From: Halorussus salinisoli
Lineage (GTDB): Archaea; Halobacteriota; Halobacteria; Halobacteriales; Haladaptataceae
DNA: 64,000 nt
Reading direction: 5' to 3'
Assembly: GCA_005239435.1 (NCBI GenBank)
Contig: SZNP01000005.1
Span: 372,001-436,000, forward strand
The position numbers were made by a program, and so were the translations under genes. The notes beneath the pieces were generated by a model. It was not told the origin of the DNA. It was given only the letters and a program-made list of their open reading frames with translations, and did no database searches. This document shows positions 1 to 8,400 of this stretch, one piece after another (position 1 is the first letter of the stretch; every line of letters starts with the position of its first letter).

Positions 1-1
1 C

Positions 2-844
2 GCGTACGCCGCGATGCTGGCCCTCCTGCATCTCACGCCCTCGGCGTTCGTGGCACTCGCCGTCGCGGTGGTCGTCTGCGGCGTCGTCGCGTGGGCCATC
101 GGCTACCTCTCGATACGCGTGTCGGGAGTCTACTTCGCCATGATAACGCTGGCGTTCGCCCAGTTGTTCTACAACGCGGTGTTCAAGTTCGACTGGACCG
201 GCGGGAGCGACGGCCTGTTCGGCGCGGACGTGCTGTACGGAGTCGGGAGCGTCGCGTTCGAACTCGACGAAATCGCGGAGTCGATTCCGCTGGTGAGCGA
301 AGACGCCCTGTTCTACTACTTCCTGCTCGGAGTGGTCGTCGGGTCGTACCTACTGGCCCGTCGCATCATGCAGGCCCCCTTCGGGAGCGTCCTCCAGTCG
401 ATACGCGAGAGCGAGCGCCGGACCGAGTTCGTCGGCTACGACGTGACCGCCTACAAGCGCCGGGCGTTCGTGGTCAGCGGGTCGCTCGCCGGCCTCGCAG
501 GCGGCCTGTTCGCCATCCACAACGCCTACGTCGCGCCCTCGCTACTCCACTGGATAAACTCGGGCGAGGTCATCGTGATGACGGTCCTCGGCGGGATGGG
601 AACCCTCTACGGCCCGATGGTCGGTGCGGGCGTCTACATCGGGTTCGAGGACGTGCTGTCGTCGTACACCGACCAGTGGCAGATGGTGCTGGGCACCATC
701 TTCGTCGTGTTCGTCATCCTGCTCCCGCGAGGACTGGTTTCGCTCCCGGACAGACTGCAATCGGCGCGCGGACCGAAGGCGGGTGCCGGGGGCGACCGCG
801 GCGAAGAGACCGAACCCCTCGCCGAGCAGGAGGTGAACGAGTGA
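2..844 (+). CDS. livM: LivM-type branched-chain amino-acid ABC permease, 5' end missing
   Basis: Inner-membrane permease subunit of a high-affinity branched-chain amino-acid (HAAT family) uptake system. The frame is open to the window edge, so the true start lies upstream; an internal ATG at 14 is probably not the start because LivM proteins usually exceed 300 residues. Several hydrophobic helices are visible. The conserved GLAGGLFA segment and a VLGGMGTLYGP segment, typical of LivH/LivM permeases, lie in the C-terminal half. The C-terminus is a charged cytoplasmic tail. The TGA stop overlaps the ATG of livG, indicating translational coupling in a livMGF operon. LivH and the binding protein should lie upstream. 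Confidence 0.9.
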   Translation, partial: AYAAMLALLHLTPSAFVALAVAVVVCGVVAWAIGYLSIRVSGVYFAMITLAFAQLFYNAVFKFDWTGGSDGLFGADVLYGVGSVAFELDEIAESIPLVSEDALFYYFLLGVVVGSYLLARRIMQAPFGSVLQSIRESERRTEFVGYDVTAYKRRAFVVSGSLAGLAGGLFAIHNAYVAPSLLHWINSGEVIVMTVLGGMGTLYGPMVGAGVYIGFEDVLSSYTDQWQMVLGTIFVVFVILLPRGLVSLPDRLQSARGPKAGAGGDRGEETEPLAEQEVNE

Positions 845-1647
845 TGGCGACCGCACACGCCGACGACTTCGACGCCGCGACCGAGGCGCTCCTCCGGACC
901 GAGGACCTGACCAAGCAGTTCGGCGACTTCGTGGCCGTGGACGGCGTGAACCTCGAAGTCCGCGAGGGCGAGTTCCGGAGCGTCATCGGGCCGAACGGCG
1001 CGGGCAAGACCACGCTGTTCAACTGCATCACGGGCGCGCTCCGGCCCACCTCGGGGGCGGTCCGCTTCCGCGGCGAGGACGTGACTCGGATGGCTCCCCA
1101 CGAGCGCGTCCGGCGCGGGATGGGCCGGTCGTTCCAGATAAGCACCGTCTTCGGCGGCCTGTCGGTCCGGGAGAACGTCAGACTCTCGGCCCAGTCGGTC
1201 GCCGAGGGCGAGGGGAGGCTTCCGATTCAGCGGAAACTGTTCACTCCGACCGGGCGATTCGAGGAGGTCGAGTCCCGGACCGACGAGGTGCTGGCCCAAA
1301 TCGGTCTCGCCGACCGGGCCGACGAGTACGCCCGCAACCTGGCTCACGGCGACCGGCGGCGACTCGAACTCGGACTCGTGCTGGCGACCGACCCCGACCT
1401 CGTGTTGCTCGACGAACCCACTGCGGGGATGGGGAGCGAGGAGACCCACCGGACCATAGCCCTCATCGAGGAGGTGCTGGCCGACCGAACCATGCTACTC
1501 ATCGAACACGACATCGACCTCGTGATGAACGTCTCGGACCGCGTGACGGTCCTGAATCGCGGCCAAATACTGGCGACCGGCACGCCCGAGGCGGTGGCCG
1601 ACGACGACGAGGTGCAGCAGGCCTACCTCGGAGGTGTCCGGGAGTGA
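844..1647 (+). CDS. livG: Branched-chain amino-acid ABC transporter ATP-binding protein LivG
   Basis: Cytoplasmic ATPase (267 aa) powering the LivHM permease. Walker A is GPNGAGKTT (about residues 49-57). The signature is LAHGDRRRLELG, a LivG-like variant of LSGGQ. Walker B is LVLLDEPTAG, followed by the switch histidine in LLIEHDID. The insert between Walker A and the signature and the C-terminal extension after the H-loop match the LivG family. The start is the ATG that overlaps the livM stop by one base, although the frame is open much further upstream in antisense-like sequence. The stop overlaps the GTG start of livF, so the three genes form one transcription unit. Confidence 0.93.
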   Translation: MATAHADDFDAATEALLRTEDLTKQFGDFVAVDGVNLEVREGEFRSVIGPNGAGKTTLFNCITGALRPTSGAVRFRGEDVTRMAPHERVRRGMGRSFQISTVFGGLSVRENVRLSAQSVAEGEGRLPIQRKLFTPTGRFEEVESRTDEVLAQIGLADRADEYARNLAHGDRRRLELGLVLATDPDLVLLDEPTAGMGSEETHRTIALIEEVLADRTMLLIEHDIDLVMNVSDRVTVLNRGQILATGTPEAVADDDEVQQAYLGGVRE

Positions 1648-2411
1648 GCCGCGAGAGTTCGACGCAGTCGAATCGCCTCGATTCGGGGGCCTGCGGGGAC
1701 CCACTGCTCGACGTGTCGGGTCTCGTGGCGGGGTACGGCGCGACCGAGGTCCTGCACGGGGTCTCGCTCTGCGTCGAGGAAGGCGAGGTGGTCTCGCTGG
1801 TCGGGCGCAACGGCGCGGGCAAGACGACGACGCTGCGCTCTATCGTTGGCAACGTCGTCCCCTCGGCGGGGAGCGTCACCTTCGACGGCGAGGACGTGAC
1901 CGGCCTGTCGGCCGAGAAGACCGTCCAGCGAAACGTGGCGTTCGTGCCGGAGGAGCGCCGCATCTTCCCCGGCCTGACGGTCGCGGAGAACCTCCGAGTG
2001 GGACAGTTGGGCGGCGGCGAGACCGCAGACCCACGGGACCCCGAGGAGGTGCTGGCGGAGTTCGAGAACATGCGCGACCACCCCGACCGCAAGGGCGCGG
2101 CGCTCTCGGGCGGCGAACAGCAGATGCTCGCCATCGCGCGGGCGCTGGTGGCGGGGGCCGACCTGCTCCTGCTCGACGAACCCACCGAGGGACTCGCGCC
2201 CTTCGTCGTCCGGCAGGTCGAGGACCTCGTGACGAGTCTGAATGCCGAGGGCATCTCGGTCCTGCTGGTCGAGCAGAACGTGCAGGTCGCGCTCGAACTC
2301 GCGGACCGCCACTACGTGCTGGACCGCGGGGAAATCGTCTATCACGGCACGAGCGATCAGTTGCGCGAGAACAGCGAGGTGATGGACCGCCATCTCGGCG
2401 TGACGATGTGA
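1644..2411 (+). CDS. livF: Branched-chain amino-acid ABC transporter ATP-binding protein LivF
   Basis: Second ATPase subunit (255 aa) of the Liv transporter, pairing with LivG at the membrane. Walker A is GRNGAGKT (about 54-61). The signature is LSGGEQQML, Walker B is LLLLDEPTEGLAP and the H-loop region reads LLVEQNVQ, as in typical LivF. Translation begins at a GTG that overlaps the last codon and stop of livG by four bases. It is the last gene of the operon: a 420-base non-coding stretch with a dispersed repeat element follows. The N-terminal ~20 residues are low-complexity and precede the ABC fold. Confidence 0.93.
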   Translation: MSRESSTQSNRLDSGACGDPLLDVSGLVAGYGATEVLHGVSLCVEEGEVVSLVGRNGAGKTTTLRSIVGNVVPSAGSVTFDGEDVTGLSAEKTVQRNVAFVPEERRIFPGLTVAENLRVGQLGGGETADPRDPEEVLAEFENMRDHPDRKGAALSGGEQQMLAIARALVAGADLLLLDEPTEGLAPFVVRQVEDLVTSLNAEGISVLLVEQNVQVALELADRHYVLDRGEIVYHGTSDQLRENSEVMDRHLGVTM

Positions 2412-2491
2412 ACTGCCGAGGCTGGTGACTCGTTCCCCTCGTTTCGACCGTCGGGGCCATTCTCCGCCGAAATATCTGAACCAATCCGTCC

Positions 2492-2651
2492 CGGCGTGCG
2501 CTGGCGCGACCCGAAGTGGTCGCGCCAACCGCGCGAGGGACGGGTAGCGCAGCGGAGCGAGCAACGCAGGGGGCTGGGGAGGTGTGAGGCCGCCGCGGTG
2601 CGGCGCGGCGCTATGCGGTAGACTCCGTGGCTCGAGAAGTAGCTAGCTTCC
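2492..2651 (+). repeat. Dispersed intergenic element, copy 1
   Basis: Non-coding stretch after livF that shares an ordered set of boxes with 17691-17841 and 42120-42284: a CCGGCG..GCTGGCG head, a perfect 10-bp hairpin (2502-2511 with 2518-2527, six-base loop), GCGCGAGGGACG, GGCTGGGGAGGTGTGAGG, a GCGGTGCGG tract, and a GTAGCTAGCTTC end box. The final box and its flank recur at 2696-2716, giving a 67-base direct repeat of GGCTCGAGAAGTAGCT. The rest of the 2412-2834 gap shows no convincing gene. Confidence 0.75.
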
Positions 2652-2834
2652 ACTCGACCGTTTCCAGAGCGCAGAGACGTTAGACACCGTGACGGGGCTC
2701 GAGAAGTAGCTGGCTCGTTCTCGACCCTCACGATCGCGGTGCAGTCGCGGTCACGATTAGTTCGATCAGTAACACAGCTAGACGAGGACACTATCCCACC
2801 CACACTTAACACCCCGCAAGCCGTCACGTTTCGC

Positions 2835-3029
2835 ATGGCTTCGACGTGGCGACAGTTGCTCCCGCAGTTTTTCGCGATGCTACTCCTGTACTTCGTCGCT
2901 GTCATCGCGTTGGAAGCGGTCGGCGTGGGAGGGTTCCTGCCACGAATCGTCGTCGCGCTGTTGGTGGCGTTCGGCTACCCCGCGGTTCTGCGACGACTCG
3001 GGCGCGCGCCGCCCGCGTGGGAACGGTGA
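2835..3029 (+). CDS. Small membrane protein, 64 aa
   Basis: Unrecognised short protein. The ATG at 2835 is preferred over the upstream in-frame start at 2739, because the stretch between reads like non-coding sequence and the protein then begins MASTWRQLLPQF. Two hydrophobic segments (about 12-30 and 33-50) predict two membrane helices with a short basic C-terminal tail. Many haloarchaeal genomes carry such single genes of unknown role. It faces the convergent EamA-type gene, separated by about 95 bases. Confidence 0.55.
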   Translation: MASTWRQLLPQFFAMLLLYFVAVIALEAVGVGGFLPRIVVALLVAFGYPAVLRRLGRAPPAWER

Positions 3030-3123
3030 CCCGTCCGGAGTTGGTCGCCGAGGGTTCGAGCGGGGCCCAAGAGGACGACCGCTGACGACGGTCGGTCGGG
3101 AGCGCGAGCGAAAGCGTGAGTAG

Positions 3124-3537
3124 TCAGGTCGAGAGCAGTACGACCGCGCCGACCGCGAGCGCGATACCGGCCACGTCCCGCGCCGAGACCGACTCGCCGA
3201 GAAAGACGACGCCGAGAACGGCGGCGACAACGAAGTAGAGCGCGGTCACGGTGGTCGCGACGGCGGTGGCTCCCTTCCGGAGCGCGACGTAGTAGCTTAT
3301 CGCGCCGACGCCGGAGAAGAGACCGCCAGCCACCGCGTAGCCGACGCCGACCGTGGACAGGTCGGGGTTGTGGCCCTGCCCGAGGACGTACGCGACGGCC
3401 ACGCCGATACCTGCGACGTAGGAGACGACCATCGCCACTGCGGGAGCGAGCGACCGCGTGGCGAACTCGGCGAACACGGCCCAGATTCCCCACGCCACCA
3501 TCGCGACGAGCGCGAATTCGAGCGCCGTTCGAGTCAT
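3124..3537 (-). CDS. Half-size EamA/DMT-family transporter, 137 aa
   Basis: A single EamA-type repeat (about five membrane helices) instead of the usual two, so it probably works as a dimer, as small multidrug-resistance-like and bacterial half-EamA proteins do. Visible features are an N-terminal helix with VAWGIWAVFAEFA, a central GYAVAGGLFSGVGAISYYVALRKG segment broken by glycines, and a C-terminal LGESVSARDVAGIALAVGAVVLL helix typical of EamA. The start at 3537 (MTRTALEF) is chosen because the 36 upstream codons are low-complexity and cross an AT-rich promoter-like region. Substrate cannot be told. Confidence 0.8.
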   Translation of the reverse strand: MTRTALEFALVAMVAWGIWAVFAEFATRSLAPAVAMVVSYVAGIGVAVAYVLGQGHNPDLSTVGVGYAVAGGLFSGVGAISYYVALRKGATAVATTVTALYFVVAAVLGVVFLGESVSARDVAGIALAVGAVVLLST

Positions 3538-3830
3538 GCTCGTTCGGTCACGCGGCGGTGACGTATAGCCTCCGGGTTCGAGACGAGTATCGAGTTCGAG
3601 TGGTTTTAGATGTGGTAAGTGAATGTTTTTGCATTGTAGAGACAACTATACATTGTTCACGTCTCGACCGCACCGCGAACGGATGGACAGTCGAAGAAGC
3701 TAGCTCCGCCTCGGCCGTTCGGACACAGTCGGACCACAGGTCCGTCGAATCACCGTGACCCGCCAACAGGTGAGACCTACGCGGAGACAGACGGCCCATA
3801 ACAAAGCGAATCCCGTCCTCAGAGACGCGC

Positions 3831-5285
3831 ATGCGGAAACTAGCAGTGACACTGGCCGTGCTGGTAGTCGGCGCGAGCGTCGTGGCGGTCTTCCCCGCGG
3901 CCGCGACCGGCGACCTCGGTCCCCCGGACGCGACGGTCGAGAAGCGGGATTCACCGCCCGACCTCCCCGAGGAGTGGCGACGAACCTACGGCGGGAGCGG
4001 TGACGACATGTTCGCCGACGTAGTGCGAACCGACGACGGCGGCTACCTGCTGGTCGGCTGGACCGGCGGGGACGACCGCGACGGGTGGGTCCTCAAGATC
4101 GACGGCGAGGGCGAGGCGCAGTGGAACCGGACCCTCGGCGGCCCGGGCACCGACCGACTCTGGGGCGTCGTCCGGACCGACTCGGGCTATTTGCTCGCGG
4201 GTCGGACCAGCGACGGCGGAGCGAAGGGCTGGCTGGTCGAGATGAGCGCCGACGGCGACGTACGCGAGGAGCGCACCCTCGGCTCCGGGGCCTTCTACGC
4301 GGTCGAACGCCGCGAGGCGGGTAGCGACGCCGACTCGGCCACCGACTACCTGCTCGCCGGGTGGACTCGCGGCGACGGCGGCGGAGCGGACGGCTGGACC
4401 GCGAAGCTCTCCGAGGACCTCTCGACGGCGTGGCAGAAGAGCTTCTCCGTCCCTGAGGGGTACTCCGACGGCTACCTCCGAGCGGTCGTGGCCACCGACT
4501 CGGGCTACTACCTCGCCGGGAAAGTCGAAGGCGACAGCGACGACGCGTGGGCGCTCCGACTCGCCGCCGACGGCACCCGCGAGTGGCAGACCACGGCCGG
4601 CGGCCCGGCCAGAGACGACGTGTGGGCCGCCGCTCCCGCCGCACCCATCACGCCTGCCTCGTCGACCGGAGCGAGCCACGGCAACGCCACGGACGCCAGC
4701 GCCGGGTTCGTCCTCGCCGGAGAGACCGAGAGCGACAGCACCGGTCCGCGAGACGGGTGGCTGGTGAAGTTCGGACCAGAGGGCACCGTCGAGTGGGAGC
4801 GAAGACCCGGCGGCGAGGGCACGCAGTGGCTCGACTCGGCGATGCGAACCGAAGAGGGGTTCCTCTTCACCGGCGGGTCCGACGCCGGGCCGAACGGCGG
4901 CGTAGACGGCTACGTGCTGGCGACCGACGCCGCGGGCGAGACCCGATGGCAGAAGTACTACGGAACGGACGGATGGGACAAGCCGTGGCCCGCCGTCCGC
5001 GCACACGGACCGGGGTACCTGCTCGCCGGTCAGACCTCCGGCGACGGCGCCGAAGGCAAGGACGGCTGGGTCGTCCGAATCGGCGCGGAGTCGGCCGGTG
5101 GCGGAACCGCGGCGACGAGCGACGGAAGCGCCGGGAACCCGGACGAAACCACCGACGAAGCGATACGGGGTGACACCGCCACGAAGACCGCTACCTCCGA
5201 GCGACCGGTCTCCGGGTTCGGCGTCTGGGCGGCGCTCGCCGCGCTCGTCGCGCTTGCTGGGGTCCTGCTCGCCGCCCGGCGGTGA
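3831..5285 (+). CDS. Exported beta-propeller-like repeat protein with probable PGF-CTERM-type anchor
   Basis: Predicted surface protein of 484 aa. An N-terminal Sec signal (MRKLAVTLAVLVVGAS..) is followed by seven or so ~50-residue repeats of the form YGGSGDD..V..DGGYLLVG...G..DGWV.K.D..G...W, which suggests a beta-propeller. A Thr/Glu-rich linker leads to a C-terminal helix that begins SGFGVW and ends ARR. That resembles the PGF-CTERM tripartite signal processed by archaeosortase A, although the motif here is SGF rather than PGF. Ligand or enzymatic role is not evident. The AT-rich stretch at 3600-3660 upstream may hold promoter elements. Confidence 0.8.
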   Translation: MRKLAVTLAVLVVGASVVAVFPAAATGDLGPPDATVEKRDSPPDLPEEWRRTYGGSGDDMFADVVRTDDGGYLLVGWTGGDDRDGWVLKIDGEGEAQWNRTLGGPGTDRLWGVVRTDSGYLLAGRTSDGGAKGWLVEMSADGDVREERTLGSGAFYAVERREAGSDADSATDYLLAGWTRGDGGGADGWTAKLSEDLSTAWQKSFSVPEGYSDGYLRAVVATDSGYYLAGKVEGDSDDAWALRLAADGTREWQTTAGGPARDDVWAAAPAAPITPASSTGASHGNATDASAGFVLAGETESDSTGPRDGWLVKFGPEGTVEWERRPGGEGTQWLDSAMRTEEGFLFTGGSDAGPNGGVDGYVLATDAAGETRWQKYYGTDGWDKPWPAVRAHGPGYLLAGQTSGDGAEGKDGWVVRIGAESAGGGTAATSDGSAGNPDETTDEAIRGDTATKTATSERPVSGFGVWAALAALVALAGVLLAARR

Positions 5286-5417
5286 GAGACGACTCCACTC
5301 CCCGCTGGCGATAAGCCGAACCTATCGGCCGGACAGGCCGAGGCAACGCGAGGTTACGCATCGCTTGCGCTCCCCATAACAAAGGGAGGTGGTAGGTTAC
5401 TCCTCGAACGAGTCAAA

Positions 5418-8400
5418 ATGACACTCGGGGAGGGAGGCGACCAAGGGGGCGGCGAAACGCGGCGGCAGCGAGACGCACTGGTTCTCGCGTGGCTACTGGT
5501 CGCCAGTAGCATCGTCGGTGCGAGCGGGCTTTCGCTGGTGGTCGGGAGTGCGGCGCAACCTGCCAGCGCGTCCGCACCCGCGAGCGCAGACGCGCTCTCG
5601 CACGAGGGTACGAGTAGTAGTGCGGTCTCGCAGGAGGGCCTGTCTGCGCGCTCACAGGAGGATGCGTCTGCGCGGGCGCAAAGGGGAGCGAACGGGCCCG
5701 CGGACTCGCGCGTGGGCGCGGAAGAAAACGGTAACGTGAGAGACGCCGAAAGTACGAAAAGCGACAGTCGGGACGCCGACACCAGATGCGGTCGCGGCGC
5801 GATTCCCCGCGGTCCGGCCGGGTCCGCGAACCTCTCGGACGCCGATTCCGAGTTCACGGGCGCGGCGAGCAACGACCGCGCCGGATGGTCGACCGACGTG
5901 GGCGACGTGAACAACGACGGGCACGCCGACCTGCTCGTCGGCGCGCCGTCCAACGACTCCGCCGGGCAGAACTCCGGGGCGGCCTACCTCTTCTACGGGC
6001 CGGTGAACCGGAGCGAGGTCGAACTCTCCGAGGCGAACGTCACGTTCCGAGCACGCGAGTCGGGCGAGCGCGCCGGGTTCTCGGTCGAACTGGGCGACCT
6101 GAACGACGACGGCTACGCCGACATCGTCGTCGGCGCACCGCTCGCGGACGTGAACGGCCGGGACTCGGGCGCGGCCTACGTCGTCTACGGCGGCGGAAAC
6201 CTGCCCGAACTGGTCGAACTCAAGTTCGCCACCGCGACCTTCCACGGTGCCGCGGAGGGCGACCGCGCGGGGTGGTCGCTCGCCACGATGTCGAACGCGA
6301 CCAACGGGACCTCGGGCCTGCTCGTCGGCGCGCCACAGCACGACGGCGTGGCGAAGGACGCGGGCGCGGCCCACCTGATGTACATGCCGCTCGTCGGGAC
6401 CTACAGCCTCGAGAGCGCCAACGCGACCTACCTCGGTGAGGCCCGCAAGGACTACGCCGGGTCGTCGGTGGCGGCGCTCGACGCCGACAACGATACCGGG
6501 AGCGACGTGCTGATCGGGGCACGCGGAAACGACTCGACCGCCGAGGACGCCGGCGCGGCCTACCTCCAGTACGGCCCGCAGTTGTCGGGGACCTCCCTGC
6601 TCGTGAACTCGCCGGTCAAGTTCCGGGGAGCGGACGAGGGCGACCAAGCCGGCTTCGCGGTGGGTGACGCGGGCGACCTGAACGACGACGGGAGGGACGA
6701 CGTGGCAATCGGCGCTCCCTTCCACGACGTACCCGCCGAGGACGCGGGCGCGGCCTACGTGGCCTACGGCGGCGACCTCTCGCGCTCGGTGAATCTCTCG
6801 ACAGAGGCAGACGCCGCGCTCCCCGGCGAATCCGCGGGCGACTTCGCCGGATGGTCGGTTGCGAGCGCGGGCGATACCAACGGAGACGGCTACGGCGACC
6901 TGCTGGTGGGTGCGCCATTCAACAATAGCACCGCGCCCGACGCCGGGGCGGCCTACCTGCTCTACGGTTCCCAGATCGCCGACAGGCACTCGCTTTCGGG
7001 AGCCCACGCCAAGTTCAGCGGCGAGGATGAGGGCGACCTCGCGGGCTTCGCATTGGCGGGCGGTGACGTGAACGACGACTCGGCGACAGACCTGCTGGTG
7101 GGCGCGCCCTTCACCGACGGGAGTACGAACACGGGGTCGGCCTACATGGTGAACGGCGACTGCCCGCAGAAACCGACCGAGACGACGACAACGACGACGG
7201 AGACGCCGACCACGACCGAGACGACCACCACGACCACCGAGACCCCGACGCCCGAACCGCTCCGAGTTCGAGTCGGGTTCGACTGCCGGGCGGTGACGGT
7301 CGCCGCCGAGCAGTACACCCGAGTCGTCCTGACGTTCGCCGACGGCGACAAGCAGACGTTCACCAGCATCTACAGCGGAACCAACACCTTCTCGGGCACG
7401 GGAGCGAACGAGGGCAAGGTCGTCCAACAGGTCAGGGTGTTCAACGGTCCCGACCGGTTCGAAGTCCGGCGCAACGACGTGAGCGGTTGCGAACCAGCGC
7501 CCGAGGAACCGGACGAACCGTTCGTGCCGAAGATCTTCTTCGTGAGTTGCGAGAAGGCCGTGGTGCAGGCCGAGGAGTTCCGGTCGGTGACGCTGGTGTT
7601 CGAGGACGGCGACCGACAGACCTTCCGCGGAGACTTCCGGGACCGCGCGCAGTTCGTCGGCACTGGTGACTATCAGAGCGAGGTGATCGAGTTCGCCATC
7701 GTCCGGGGACCGGACGGCGAGTCGGTGACCCGCCGGAATCCGAGTTTCGAGGCCTGTGCAGAGCCGGAGACGACAACGACGACCACTACGACCACGACGA
7801 CTACGACAGAGACGCCCCGGCCTCTCGAACCGCAGTACGACTTCGCCTGCAAGAAGGTCGCCGTCTCCGCCCATCGCTACGACGCTGTGACGCTGGTGTT
7901 CGAGGACGGTGACCGACAGACATTCCGCGGGCAGTTCCGGGGCCGGAACGTCTTCTTCGGGACCGGAGCCAACCGCGGGGAGGTCGTCGAGCGCGCGGTG
8001 GTCAAGCGCGACGACGAGACTGTCTCGCAGCGCAACCCCGACTTCGAGGACTGCGTGGAGCGCGACACGACGACGACCACGACCACCACGACGCTCGAAC
8101 CGCCGACGACGACCACGACCGAGACGCCGACGACGACCACGACCACGGAGGAACCGGGACCGCCGCCGAACGCCCGCGCCGCGAGTCCGGCCTGCGAGCG
8201 ACTCCGGTTGGCGAATCCGACCACCGAGCGCGTCACGTTCTCGGTGACTGCGGATTCGGGGCTCACGCGAGTCGTCATCCTGAACCCGGGGCAAGTCGAG
8301 ACGTTCGCCATCTCGCCGGGTACCTACCGGGTGCAGGCGAAGGCTGGCGGCCTGGTCGAACCGACCCGACCCGCTACGGTCAACGGGAACGAGATAGCGA

